From JBFXAN01 sp050184225 (GTDB taxonomy: Bacteria > Chloroflexota > Dehalococcoidia > CAUJGQ01), in the NCBI GenBank assembly GCA_050184225.1, contig JBFXAN010000146.1, positions 1-16,568 of the forward strand: a stretch of 16,568 nt of DNA, given 5' to 3'. The notes beneath the pieces are model-generated. The model worked only from the letters and a program-made list of their open reading frames with translations, had not been told where the DNA came from and searched no databases. This document shows positions 1 through 7,155 of this stretch, in pieces; position 1 is the stretch's first letter; every line of letters begins with the position of its first letter. The translations under genes were made by a program, and so were the position numbers.

Positions 1-1
1 G

Positions 2-526
2 ATGCCGACGCAAGCGGTCGGCAATATCTACTATCGCACCTACAAGACCAAGGACTCCTACCTCGCCGTCGGCTGCCTGAGCATGGCGCTGCGCCGCAAG
101 CTCGCCGGTGTGCTCGGCATCGACGACCCCCGCATCCAGAACCCCGGCCTCGACCTGACCGACGAGACGGTCCGGGCGACGCTGACGAAGCTGATGGAGG
201 GAGTCGAAGCCCAGTTTGAGACGAAAACCACCGCCGAGTGGCTGACGATCCTTGACGCCGCCGGCGTGCCGTCCGGCCCGGTCCGCTTCGTCCAGGAACT
301 GTTCGACGATCCCCAGGTGCAGGCCAACGACCTGGTCGTCGAGCTGGAGCACCCGCTCGCCGGACACCTGCGGATGGTCGGCCCCGCCCTAAAGATGAGC
401 GACACGCCGCCAGAGGTGCGAGCGTCGTCGCCGCCGCTGGGGCAGGATACGGAGGAGATTCTGGGCGGGCTTGGGTATACAGCGGAGCAGATTGAGGAGC
501 TACGGGGGAAGGGGATAACACGGTAG
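2..526 (+). CDS. CaiB/BaiF family (class III) CoA-transferase, C-terminal fragment
   Basis: The reading frame is already open at the left edge, so the first ATG is probably internal and the gene starts outside the window. The visible 174 residues match the C-terminal part of family III CoA-transferases. An aromatic 'YRTYKTKDSYLAVG' stretch near residues 11-24 corresponds to the family's 'Y.t.DGyi.va' segment. Next comes 'DDPRIQ', then a 'TTAEWLTILDAAGVPSGPV' block (about residues 77-95) and 'DDPQVQANDLVVELEHP'. The end has the typical 'PPLGQDTEEILGGLGY' followed by a helical tail. Family members move CoA between acyl groups or racemise acyl-CoAs in the cytoplasm. The catalytic Asp lies in the missing N-terminal half, so activity cannot be judged. 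It converges with the SDR gene and is separated from it only by a long inverted repeat. A link to the glycan genes is unlikely. Confidence 0.85.
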   Translation: MPTQAVGNIYYRTYKTKDSYLAVGCLSMALRRKLAGVLGIDDPRIQNPGLDLTDETVRATLTKLMEGVEAQFETKTTAEWLTILDAAGVPSGPVRFVQELFDDPQVQANDLVVELEHPLAGHLRMVGPALKMSDTPPEVRASSPPLGQDTEEILGGLGYTAEQIEELRGKGITR

Positions 527-532
527 GTGGAG

Positions 533-704
533 CGGCCCTCACCCCCGACCCCTCGCCCGCCCCGGCGGGCGAGGGGAGCCTGCATCTGCCCTGAACTTCA
601 GCTCAATCCCTGGTGCAGACTAACCGAACGAAAAGCTGGCGCTCTTGGTCACTCTAGGCCCCCCTCGCCCGCCGGGGCGGGCGAGGGGTCGGGGGTGAGG
701 GCCG
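533..704. repeat. GC-rich inverted-repeat element A (44-bp perfect arms)
   Basis: Arms 533-576 and 661-704 are exact reverse complements (44 bp) around an 84-nt spacer. Each arm is also self-complementary at its inner end (CTCGCCCGCC / GGCGGGCGAG), so the element can fold as one long hairpin or two short ones. It fills the gap between two convergent genes, starting 6 nt after the CaiB stop and ending 2 nt before the SDR stop. It could act as a bidirectional terminator, but no T-tract follows. The spacer carries TCACTCTAGGC (649-659), whose reverse complement recurs in element F. Confidence 0.95.
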
Positions 705-706
705 GC

Positions 707-1744
707 CTACGTCACGCTCTCGAACGGCGCCAGCACGGGTTGGACCTCGGCGAGCAGGGTCATCCAGGCGATGTTATAGAAGCGGGGGTGGGAGAAGTCG
801 ACATCGCCGTCCCGGCGGAGACGGTCGAGCATGTCGGCGATCGATTGAAGCGGAGTGACCTCGGCGCGGAATTCGAGGATGTCTTCGGCCTTGCGCGATG
901 AGCAGCGGTAGTCACGGACGAAGGCGGGGAGTTCCGCTTCTTCCAGGGCGACGGGATGGCCGAAGAGTTGGGCCGAGCCGGCGACCAGCATCGCAAGCTG
1001 GCGGATCTGGTAGTTGTCGTTGAGGATGTTGAAGATCTCACCGGAGACGTGCTCTTCCGGCGCTTCGAGCGCGGCGATATGAGCGCGGGCGACATCGGTG
1101 ACATCGACGAGCGGACGCCACATCCAGCCGCCGCCGTGCATCGCCAGCCGGCCCCGTGTGAGGGCGTCCTTGAGGAAGGTGTTCACGACCAGGTCGTAGC
1201 GCATCCGCGGTGAGAAACCATAGACCGTACCCTGACGCAGGATCACGGGGCAGAAGTCTGATCCGGCACGTTCCTGGAGCTTTTCTTCGCCGTAGTACTT
1301 AGACATGGAGTAAGCGCCGCGTGGGTGCACGTCGGCGCGCTCGTCGTAGACACAGCCGGCGGGGAGGCCGTCGTAGATCGAGCAGGAGGAGCCGTAGGTG
1401 AGACGGCGGATGCCGGCCGCGAGGCACGCATCCGCCAGCCGTTCGGTGGCGACGGCGTTCATCTCCCAGTTCGCCTCCGGCGCCCACTCGGCCGTCGGGT
1501 CGTTGCTCAGGCCGGCGAGGTGGATAACGGCATCGACGCCGTCGAGAACCGACGGCGGCATCGTCCGGACATCGCCGTGGACCAACTCGATCTCTTCGAG
1601 CAGCGGCGCGAGTGGCCTGCCGCCCCAGTAGAGCCGGTCGAGCACACGGACGCGATAGCCGCGGTCGAGCAGCATCGGCACGAGTACAGCGCCGACATAG
1701 CCGGCGCCGCCGGTCACCAGGACCATCGGTCCTGCATCCTTCAT
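707..1744 (-). CDS. NAD-dependent epimerase/dehydratase (extended SDR, WcaG-like)
   Basis: An extended short-chain dehydrogenase of about 345 residues, probably acting on a nucleotide sugar in the cytoplasm. The N-terminal Rossmann motif is TGGAGYVG. It is followed by an acidic residue after the second strand (VLDRLY), a GD motif (VHGDVR), HLAGLSNDP, the active-site serine region GSSCSIY (about residues 118-124) and the catalytic Y145-x3-K149 (YSMSK). RYDLVVN is typical of the sugar-epimerase/dehydratase branch. The start is uncertain. A TTG at 1762 is also in frame but its nearest GAGG is too close. ATG 1744 is chosen; ATG 1726, directly before VLVTGG, is also possible and has a weak AGGA upstream. 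The gene lies downstream of the methyltransferase on the same strand (105-nt gap). It could convert the RmlB product or make another NDP-sugar; the substrate cannot be read from sequence. Confidence 0.85.
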   Translation of the reverse strand: MKDAGPMVLVTGGAGYVGAVLVPMLLDRGYRVRVLDRLYWGGRPLAPLLEEIELVHGDVRTMPPSVLDGVDAVIHLAGLSNDPTAEWAPEANWEMNAVATERLADACLAAGIRRLTYGSSCSIYDGLPAGCVYDERADVHPRGAYSMSKYYGEEKLQERAGSDFCPVILRQGTVYGFSPRMRYDLVVNTFLKDALTRGRLAMHGGGWMWRPLVDVTDVARAHIAALEAPEEHVSGEIFNILNDNYQIRQLAMLVAGSAQLFGHPVALEEAELPAFVRDYRCSSRKAEDILEFRAEVTPLQSIADMLDRLRRDGDVDFSHPRFYNIAWMTLLAEVQPVLAPFESVT

Positions 1745-1849
1745 AGCGTTCGTTTGTTTCAATCCTCACCAAGGTGTCAGCCCCGGTGCGACGATAGAGA
1801 TCCTCCGTGTCGTTGCGCCGAGGTGGTGAACGTCTTCATCGTAGAACGC

Positions 1850-2422
1850 CTAGCTCTTGTGTGCGCGGAGGACGACGTGGGCTTCGTCAAAGCCGATCAT
1901 CGGCGCCCACCAGCGTTCGGCGCGGTACTGCCACGAGCGGGAGCGGTTCGCCACTGACTCCACGGCAGCGGCGATCAGGCCGCGCGAACGCCGAAAGCCG
2001 GCGCGGCGCATGCCGATCGTGCTCAGGTGCAGCCGGGCGTACTCGATCGTGAATCGGGCACGCGAGTAATAGCTCAGGTGATTGGAGGCAGGGTTGAAGT
2101 ACGAGAACGTCTCGATCGTGACGCCACGCTGGTGGGTGGGGTCGATCCAGGTGGTGAACGGACAGGATGCGTGCGGCACCCAGATATTGACGAGGGCGCC
2201 GTCCTTGCAGACCCGCCAGAGTTCCTCCATCGCCGCGATCAGGTCCGGCATGTGTTCGAGCGTGTGCGACGTGTAGATCGCGTCAACGGAGTTGTCGCGA
2301 AACGGAAGTCCGCGGGAGAGGTCGGCTGCAACGTCCACGCCCTGGACGGGCGAGATGTCCACACCGAGCGTCCCCGCGAACTTGGAACGCCCGCAGCCGA
2401 TATCGAGCCGTACTTCCGCCAT
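1850..2422 (-). CDS. Class I SAM-dependent methyltransferase (Methyltransf_11 type)
   Basis: A compact cytoplasmic methyltransferase of 190 residues. Motif I is LDIGCGRSK (residues 6-14), followed by the acidic end of strand 2 (GVDISP) and a motif II/III region with DNSVDAIYTSHTLEHM, then WRVCKDGALVNIWVPH. These are the usual features of small Rossmann methyltransferases. ATG 2422 is chosen because a G-rich GGGGGAG lies just upstream and because the frame further upstream (to 2605) is translated repeat element B, not protein. ATG 2446 is the alternative. It is the first gene of a two-gene minus-strand unit with the SDR, divergent from rmlA, so a sugar or lipid-linked glycan is a plausible substrate by context only. 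The His-rich DPTHQRG segment is common in such glycan-cluster methyltransferases. Confidence 0.82.
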   Translation of the reverse strand: MAEVRLDIGCGRSKFAGTLGVDISPVQGVDVAADLSRGLPFRDNSVDAIYTSHTLEHMPDLIAAMEELWRVCKDGALVNIWVPHASCPFTTWIDPTHQRGVTIETFSYFNPASNHLSYYSRARFTIEYARLHLSTIGMRRAGFRRSRGLIAAAVESVANRSRSWQYRAERWWAPMIGFDEAHVVLRAHKS

Positions 2423-2510
2423 CGCTCCCCCGGAGCCATACGCCATCAGCGAACTAGCCCCGGCAGCACCGGGCCGCTGATCAGTGTAGCAAGGGCCGGG
2501 GGTAGGGAAA

Positions 2511-2564
2511 CCCCTCCCCCGGCCCCTCTCCGCGCTGCCGCGCGGAGAGGGGCCGGGGGAGGGG
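2511..2564. repeat. Short GC-rich hairpin element B
   Basis: Arms 2511-2534 and 2541-2564 are exact reverse complements, and one further C-G pair leaves a 4-nt loop (25-bp stem). The arm sequence CCCCTCCCCCGGCCCCTCTCC is close to that of element G at the rmlB/GT2 junction, so B looks like a spacer-less member of that family. It sits in the 191-nt divergent region (2423-2613) between the methyltransferase and rmlA. That region should also hold promoters for both directions, but I could not identify convincing -35/-10 boxes. Confidence 0.93.
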
Positions 2565-2613
2565 TCCGTCCGCCTCTTGCCCCCCATCCGCCGGTACGCA
2601 ATCATAACGAACG

Positions 2614-3699
2614 ATGACCACCCGAACTCCGCTCAAGGGATTGATCGCGACCGGCGGCAAAGGCAGCCGATTGCGGCCGTTCACGTATACCGGCGCCAAG
2701 CAGTTGGTGCCGATCGCGAACAAGCCGGTGCTCTTCTACGGCGTCGAGCAATTGGTCGCGGCCGGGATCACCGATATCGGCGTCGTCGTTGGGGATACAG
2801 CGGCGCAGGTGCAGGAGGCACTGGGGGACGGCTCGCGCTTCGGCGCGCGGTTCACCTTCCTTCAGCAGGAGCGGCCGCTGGGGATCGCGCACACGCTGGT
2901 CGTCGCGCGGGAGTTCCTCGGCGATGCGCCGTTCGTGATGTTCCTCGGCGACAACTTCCTTCGCGGCGGCATCGAGGCATTGGTCGAGCGGTTCCTGCGG
3001 GAAGCGCCGATGGCGCAGGTGCAACTGGTGCGCGTGCCGCGGCCGCAGGAGTTCGGCGTCGCCGTTCTGAAACCGGATGGCCGCCTGGAGCGCCTGATCG
3101 AGAAACCGCCGGTGCCACCCAGCGACCTCGCGATCATCGGTCTGTACATGTTCCAGCCGGCGGTGCATGACGCGGTGGCGTCGTTGCAACCCTCGGCGCG
3201 GGGCGAATATGAGATCACCGAAGCGATCCAGGGGCTGATCGACCGCGGCCAGCGCGTCGATGCGTGCCCCGTTGAGGATCACTGGATCGATACCGGCCGC
3301 ATGGGTGACATCCTCGCGGCGAACCGGCTCGTCCTCGAAATGCTCGAACCCGCCGTCCACGGCGAGGTCGACGAGCGCAGCCGGATCGACGGCCGCGTCG
3401 TGATCGAACGTGGCGCGCGGGTGCGGGCCAGCGTGATCGAGGGACCGGCGATCATCGGCGCCGATACCGTCCTCGACCACTGCTACATCGGACCGTTCAC
3501 CAGCGTCTACCACGATTGCCACGTGCGTGAGGCGGAACTCTCCGGTTCGGTCGTGCTCGAACGGACGCACATCGAGAGCGTGCAACACCGAATCGAAGGC
3601 TCGCTGATCGGCCGTGATGTTCGCCTGACCGGCGCCGCCCAGCGTCCCCGCGCCTACCGGCTCGTGCTCGGCGATCACTCCGAGGCCGCGCTGCCATGA
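2614..3699 (+). CDS. rmlA: Glucose-1-phosphate thymidylyltransferase, long form (RmlA-like)
   Basis: Predicted to make dTDP-glucose (or another NDP-hexose) from glucose-1-phosphate and dTTP, the first step to deoxysugars. At 361 residues it matches the long RmlA class with a C-terminal left-handed beta-helix, not the ~290-residue short form. The nucleotide-binding signature is ATGGKGSRLRP (12-22) followed by KQLVPIANKP (29-38). The Mg-binding Asp is in LGDN (111-114). EFGVAV is at 146-151, IEKP at 162-165, EYEITEAIQ at 198-206 and HWIDTG at 223-228. The C-terminal part (about 250-345) shows hexapeptide-like I/V periodicity (VIERGARV, VIEGPAIIGADT). Usual LAGGxGTRLRP is ATGGKGSRLRP here, a mild variation. 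No clear Shine-Dalgarno precedes the ATG. It is first of a plus-strand run with rmlB, and the original rmlA/rmlB junction seems interrupted by element C. Confidence 0.92.
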   Translation: MTTRTPLKGLIATGGKGSRLRPFTYTGAKQLVPIANKPVLFYGVEQLVAAGITDIGVVVGDTAAQVQEALGDGSRFGARFTFLQQERPLGIAHTLVVAREFLGDAPFVMFLGDNFLRGGIEALVERFLREAPMAQVQLVRVPRPQEFGVAVLKPDGRLERLIEKPPVPPSDLAIIGLYMFQPAVHDAVASLQPSARGEYEITEAIQGLIDRGQRVDACPVEDHWIDTGRMGDILAANRLVLEMLEPAVHGEVDERSRIDGRVVIERGARVRASVIEGPAIIGADTVLDHCYIGPFTSVYHDCHVREAELSGSVVLERTHIESVQHRIEGSLIGRDVRLTGAAQRPRAYRLVLGDHSEAALP

Positions 3700-3830
3700 G
3701 ACGCATACCACCTGTCATCCTGAGGGCAGCGAAGGATCTCGGCGATGCTTGCCCGGCAATGGCAAGATCCTTCGCTGCCCTCAGGATGACAAGGAGCGCT
3801 GCTTGCCACCGTCGGGAGGTGCATCCATGA
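3696..3830 (+). CDS. 44-codon mini-ORF bridging rmlA and rmlB (repeat-derived, doubtful)
   Basis: An ATG at 3696 overlaps the rmlA stop as ATGA. The frame runs 44 codons through hairpin element C and stops at a TGA (3828-3830) that overlaps the rmlB start, again as ATGA. The peptide begins MRRIPP, copying the RmlB N-terminus MRRI, then reads through the repeat (ILRAAKDL, FAALRMT). No functional domain is recognisable. It is listed because it would keep ribosomes coupled from rmlA to rmlB even after the element separated them. It may be only a by-product of the duplication. Confidence 0.3.
   Translation: MRRIPPVILRAAKDLGDACPAMARSFAALRMTRSAACHRREVHP
3713..3791. repeat. Inverted-repeat element C (GTCATCCTGAG type)
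   Basis: Arms 3713-3738 and 3766-3791 are exact 26-bp reverse complements starting TGTCATCCTGAGGGCAGCG and ending GGATC, with a 27-nt spacer. The same type recurs as element D near 14652. It lies in the 127-nt gap between rmlA and rmlB. It could form a stable mRNA hairpin within the transcript, but lacks a T-tract. Confidence 0.95.
3814..3820 (+). promoter_or_regulatory. Shine-Dalgarno of rmlB
   Basis: GGGAGGT lies 6 nt before ATG 3827. It fixes the rmlB start there rather than at the in-frame ATG 3749, whose extra 26 codons are translated element C. Confidence 0.85.
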
Positions 3831-4870
3831 GACGCATCCTCGTCACCGGCGGCTGCGGCTTCATCGGCTCCAACCTCGTCCGGCATCTGCTTCGGTCGCA
3901 TGCCGATGTCGAGGTGATCAATCTCGACCTGCTCACCTACGCCGGCAATCCGGCCAATCTCGCCGATCTGGCCGGCGAACCACGCTATCGCTTTGTCCGT
4001 GGCGACATCGCCGATGCCCGGCTCGTGTCCGCGCTGATGCGCGACGTCTGGGGCGTGGCGCACGTCGCCGCCGAGTCGCACGTCGATCGCTCGCTGCTCG
4101 ACGGCGGCGACTTCATCCGCACCAATGTGCTCGGCACGTACACCCTCCTCCGCGCCGCCGCCGCCGCCGGCGTGCAGCGCTTTCACCTCGTGTCTACCGA
4201 TGAGGTCTACGGACCAACACCGCGCGGGCTCGCCTACCGCGAAACGCAGCCGTTCGCTCCGCGTAGCCCCTACGCCGCGAGCAAGGCCGGCGCCGAGTTC
4301 CAAGCGATGGCCTTCTTCGAGAGCTGCGGTCTGCCCGTCGTCATCACCCGCGGTGTCAACACCGTTGGCCCCTACCAGCACGTCGAGAAAGCGGTGCCGC
4401 TGTTTACCACCAACGCCATCCTCGGCCTGCCGCTGCCGCTCTATGGCGAAGGACTGCAGGCGCGCGACCGGCTATTCGTCGAAGACCACTGCCGCGCGGT
4501 CGACCTCGTCCTGCATGAAGGCGAGCCGGGCGAAGCCTACAACGTCGCCGCCGGCAACGAGGTGAACAACCGCCAGATCACGGAGATGATCCTCGATGCA
4601 CTCGAACTTCCCCACGATCTGATCCAACCGGTCAAAGACCGCGCCGGCCACGACGACCGCTACGCCCTCGACGCCGGCAAGCTCCATTCCCTCGGCTGGG
4701 CGCCGACCCGCGATCTCGACCGCCTGATCCTCGAAACCGTCGACTGGTATCGGCAGAATGAACCCTGGTGGCGCCCGCTGCGGTCGGGAGATTTTCAGCG
4801 GTACTATGAGCGACAGTATGGGGCACGGATGGCGGAGGCGAACCCCTCCCCCGGCCCCTCCCCCCGCTGA
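3827..4870 (+). CDS. rmlB: dTDP-glucose 4,6-dehydratase (RmlB-like)
   Basis: Extended SDR predicted to convert dTDP-glucose to dTDP-4-keto-6-deoxyglucose, following RmlA. From ATG 3827 it has 347 residues, normal for RmlB. Visible motifs: NAD-binding TGGCGFIG (7-14); NLDLLTYAGN (32-41), diagnostic of the family; GD at 59-60; AAESHVDRS (81-89); catalytic STDEVYG (123-129) with T124-D125-E126; Y149-x3-K153 (YAASK). Later come GPYQHVEK and LFVEDHCRA, and near the end DRAGHDDRYALD, equivalent to the usual 'RpgHDrRYAiD'. RGVNTVGPYQ replaces the usual R..NNYGPYQ. The last 9-10 residues (NPSPGPSPR) and the TGA stop lie inside the left arm of element G, so the native C-terminus has been replaced or extended by the repeat. 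Confidence 0.92.
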   Translation: MRRILVTGGCGFIGSNLVRHLLRSHADVEVINLDLLTYAGNPANLADLAGEPRYRFVRGDIADARLVSALMRDVWGVAHVAAESHVDRSLLDGGDFIRTNVLGTYTLLRAAAAAGVQRFHLVSTDEVYGPTPRGLAYRETQPFAPRSPYAASKAGAEFQAMAFFESCGLPVVITRGVNTVGPYQHVEKAVPLFTTNAILGLPLPLYGEGLQARDRLFVEDHCRAVDLVLHEGEPGEAYNVAAGNEVNNRQITEMILDALELPHDLIQPVKDRAGHDDRYALDAGKLHSLGWAPTRDLDRLILETVDWYRQNEPWWRPLRSGDFQRYYERQYGARMAEANPSPGPSPR

Positions 4871-5019
4871 CGCGCGGAGAGGGGAGTCCTGATCAGGCGA
4901 TGGTGCCAACGTCATCCAATCCACCGTCAGACCGTTGTATTGATCGATATTGGCAGCCCCGTGCCGCTGAGGCACCCCTCTCCGCGCGTCAGCGGGGGGA
5001 GGGGCCGGGGGAGGGGTTC
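4840..5019. repeat. GC-rich inverted-repeat element G (45-bp perfect arms)
   Basis: Arms 4840-4884 and 4975-5019 are exact reverse complements (45 bp) around a 90-nt spacer. The left arm encodes the RmlB tail and stop. The spacer contains the only canonical in-frame start of the next glycosyltransferase (ATG 4900/GTG 4903). The right arm is read as APLSARQRGEGPGEGF. The spacer shares GGAGTCCT-N11-GGTGCCA (4883-4908) with element E. Confidence 0.95.
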
Positions 5020-5922
5020 CCTCGCGTCATCGCCGTCACCGTCAACTACAACGGCGCCGCCTTCCTCGGTCGCTTCCTCGAATCCTTCCACAACCTGACC
5101 TACCCCAACCTTGCCCTCGTCGTCGTCGATAACGCATCGCGCGATGACTCGTGGCAGATGGTGAATCAAATACTCCCCGATGCCACGTTGATCCGCTCAC
5201 CGGTGAATACTGGGTTCACCGGCGGTAATAACACCGCCGTACGCGAGGCACTGGCGCAGGGCGCTGACTTCGTCCTCTTCCTCAACAACGACACGCACCT
5301 CGACCCCAATCTCGTCGATGCCCTCGTTGCCGTGGCCGGGCCGCGCCGGATGGTCGCGCCGCACGTCTACCTCGAAGGGAGCGATGGCCGGCTCGATGAC
5401 ACGATCGGCCGGTTTAGCTGGCTGCGCGGCGCGTGGCAGGATTGGACGTTCAACCGGCGTCCGCCCGCCTCCTTGCGCCGGCCTGGCCCCGTGCCAATGG
5501 CAAGCCTCGCGGCACTGCTGATTCCCGCCGCCGTCTTTCGCGAGGCGGGGTTCCTCGACGAGCGCATGTTCATGTACTACGAAGACTTCGACTTCGTGCG
5601 GCGGGCGCAGCGGGTGGGGTTCGAGCTCTGGCAGACACCCGCCGCCCGGCTCTGGCACCAGCGGTCGGCGTCGAGCGGTGGCGGTGAGACGCCGTTCAAG
5701 TACTATTACGCGACGCGGAACCGTCTCTATATGCTTCAACGCCATCAGCCGCTGCCGCTGTTCGTGCCGGTGTGTGCGTTCCTGACGATCACCCGGCTGA
5801 TCCGCGCCGTCCAGTATCGGTTTGGCGGCAGGCCGGACCTCGCGCGGGCGATCCTGGCCGGGATGCGAGACTACTACCGCGGACGCATGGGCAAGACCTG
5901 GCGTCCCACCGCCGAGCGATGA
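4900..5922 (+). CDS. Glycosyltransferase family 2 (GT-A fold)
   Basis: Cytoplasmic GT-A transferase of 340 residues as read. The true domain starts near residue 42 (RVIAVTVNYNGAAFLGRFLESF). It continues with VVVDNASRDDS, NTGFTGGNN, the metal-binding LNNDTHLDPN (DxD-like), an acceptor-side FLDERMFMYYEDFDFVRRAQ block, then WHQRSAS and FKYYYATRNRLYML, all typical of WcaE/WbbL-like GT2 enzymes. Residues 1-41 come from the spacer and right arm of element G. No ATG, GTG or TTG lies in frame between GTG 4903 and the conserved domain, so either the repeat is translated as a leader or a rare start (for example ATT/ATC) is used. Only a poorly placed purine stretch precedes ATG 4900. It overlaps the next gene at ATGATGA. 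Sugar donor is unknown. Confidence 0.85.
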   Translation: MVPTSSNPPSDRCIDRYWQPRAAEAPLSARQRGEGPGEGFPRVIAVTVNYNGAAFLGRFLESFHNLTYPNLALVVVDNASRDDSWQMVNQILPDATLIRSPVNTGFTGGNNTAVREALAQGADFVLFLNNDTHLDPNLVDALVAVAGPRRMVAPHVYLEGSDGRLDDTIGRFSWLRGAWQDWTFNRRPPASLRRPGPVPMASLAALLIPAAVFREAGFLDERMFMYYEDFDFVRRAQRVGFELWQTPAARLWHQRSASSGGGETPFKYYYATRNRLYMLQRHQPLPLFVPVCAFLTITRLIRAVQYRFGGRPDLARAILAGMRDYYRGRMGKTWRPTAER

Positions 5923-7028
5923 TGCGAATCGCCTTCGATGCCAGTTCGATGCCGGCGCGCCCGGCCGGCGCCGGCCGGCTCATGCACGAGCTTGGCCACG
6001 CGCTCGCCGCGTTCGCCGCCGAATACCCGTTGCTGCTCCTGGAACGCTACGGCGCGTTCGACGATCTGGCGGGTCAGCCAGGCGTGACACTGCACCGCGT
6101 ACCGCCCGTCGGTCGCGCCTTGCGTGCCGGCTGGGAACAGGCCACGTTGCCGCGGGTCGTTCGCCGCTGGAACGCCGATGTGTTGCACGGTCTGCATCAC
6201 TCACTGCCCTTGCTGCCCGCCGCGGCCGCCAACGTGGTCACGATCCACGATGTTACGTTCGACGTACTCCCTCACCGCTACACCGCCTCACGCCGCTGGT
6301 ACATGCGGGCGATCACACGGTTGGGACTGCTGCGCGCCGACGCTGTCATCGTCCCGTCTTCGTGGGTTCGCGCGGCACTCGTCCGTCACTACGGCGTCCG
6401 CGCGGAACGCGTCCATGTCGTACCCCTGGCGCCGCCGGTCGGGATGGCGCCGGTCCGCGATTCCGGCCGCCTGTCGGATGTGCAGGACCGATATCACCTA
6501 CCAGACCGCTTCCTGCTCAGCGTCGGCACGCTGGAACCAGGAAAGAACCGCGAGATGCTGATGCGGGCCCTGTCCCTGACCCATCGGCGCGGGTTTCGCC
6601 TGCCGCTGGTCGTCGTCGGACAGCGCGGCTGGCTGGATGATGCCGGTGCGAAAGGTGAATCGACCGATCAGATCACCTACCTCGGTTACGTTCCAGACGA
6701 GGATTTACCCGCCCTGTACACCCGTGCCGAGGCATTTCTCTTCCCCTCCTGGTTGGAAGGCTTCGGCCTGCCACCCCTGGAGGCAATAGCCTGTGGCACG
6801 CCCGTCATCTCGTCCTGCCGCCCGGCAATGACCGAAGTCCTCGGCGCCGCCGCCCTCTTCGCCGACCCCCGCAACCCCGACGAATGGGCAGATTCTATCG
6901 AACGACTCGCCGGTGATCGCCGGTTGCGGGAGGACCTGATCGCTCGGGGACTGGAGCGTGCTTCGGTGTTCTCCTGGGAGCGGTCGGCGCGGGAGACACT
7001 GGCAGTCTATGATGCGGCGCTCCGATGA
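5922..7028 (+). CDS. Glycosyltransferase family 4 (GT-B fold)
   Basis: Retaining GT-B transferase of 368 residues, cytoplasmic or membrane-associated. The N-terminal domain starts MRIAFDAS and carries PAGAGRLMHEL and a DVLHGLHHSLP segment followed by VVTIHDVTFDVLP, as in mannosyltransferase-like GT4 enzymes. The C-terminal donor domain begins LLSVGTLEPGKNREML (199-214). It has YLGYVPDEDLPALYTRAEAFLFPS and the E-x7-E motif at E279/E287 (LEGFGLPPLEAIACGTPVI). The start overlaps the upstream GT2 stop (ATGATGA; ATG 5919 or 5922), suggesting translational coupling. The stop is followed immediately by element F. It probably adds one sugar to the lipid-linked glycan; donor and linkage cannot be inferred. 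Confidence 0.9.
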   Translation: MRIAFDASSMPARPAGAGRLMHELGHALAAFAAEYPLLLLERYGAFDDLAGQPGVTLHRVPPVGRALRAGWEQATLPRVVRRWNADVLHGLHHSLPLLPAAAANVVTIHDVTFDVLPHRYTASRRWYMRAITRLGLLRADAVIVPSSWVRAALVRHYGVRAERVHVVPLAPPVGMAPVRDSGRLSDVQDRYHLPDRFLLSVGTLEPGKNREMLMRALSLTHRRGFRLPLVVVGQRGWLDDAGAKGESTDQITYLGYVPDEDLPALYTRAEAFLFPSWLEGFGLPPLEAIACGTPVISSCRPAMTEVLGAAALFADPRNPDEWADSIERLAGDRRLREDLIARGLERASVFSWERSARETLAVYDAALR

Positions 7029-7145
7029 GCCCTCACCCCCGGCCCCTCTCCCGTCGGGACGGGAGAGGGGAGCCTAGAGTGACGATGGTTGAGTTAGGCT
7101 CCCCCTCTCCCGCTCCGGCGGGAGAGGGGGTCGGGGGGTGAGGGC
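7029..7145. repeat. GC-rich inverted-repeat element F (imperfect arms)
   Basis: Left arm 7029-7075 and right arm 7096-7145 pair imperfectly. Each half also forms its own hairpin (CCCCTCTCCCGTC/GACGGGAGAGGGG and CTCTCCCGC/GCGGGAGAG). The element begins at the nucleotide after the GT4 stop and ends just before the GGAG Shine-Dalgarno of the next gene. GCCTAGAGTGA (7072-7082) matches the complement of 649-659 in element A, so A and F are one subfamily. Confidence 0.92.
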
Positions 7146-7146
7146 C

Positions 7147-7150
7147 GGAG
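7147..7150 (+). promoter_or_regulatory. Shine-Dalgarno of the second GT2
   Basis: GGAG lies 5 nt before ATG 7156, directly outside element F. It favours ATG 7156 over GTG 7138 (inside the repeat) and ATG 7186. Confidence 0.7.
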
Positions 7151-7155
7151 ATCAT

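Larger units (their letters stand above)
3694..3837 (+). repeat. 13-bp direct repeat flanking element C
   Basis: CCATGAGACGCAT occurs at 3694-3706 (covering the rmlA stop TGA) and again at 3825-3837 (covering the rmlB ATG). The intervening 118 nt contain hairpin element C and the rmlB Shine-Dalgarno. This looks like a target duplication or a duplicated start region. Confidence 0.85.

Noticed and set aside
2423..2605. 61-residue N-terminal extension of the methyltransferase
   Set aside because: Consists largely of translated hairpin B (PSPGPSPRG...); motif I begins right after ATG 2422.
2577..2608. Possible rmlA promoter (TTGCCC with CATAAC)
   Set aside because: Poor matches and a 20-nt spacing; a -10 there would leave almost no leader.
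2602..3711. 369-residue minus-strand ORF opposite rmlA
   Set aside because: Compositionally a shadow (His/Asp/Arg-rich); the opposite frame has all RmlA motifs.
3749..3826. Upstream extension of RmlB from ATG 3749
   Set aside because: The extra residues are translated hairpin C, and GGGAGGT supports ATG 3827.
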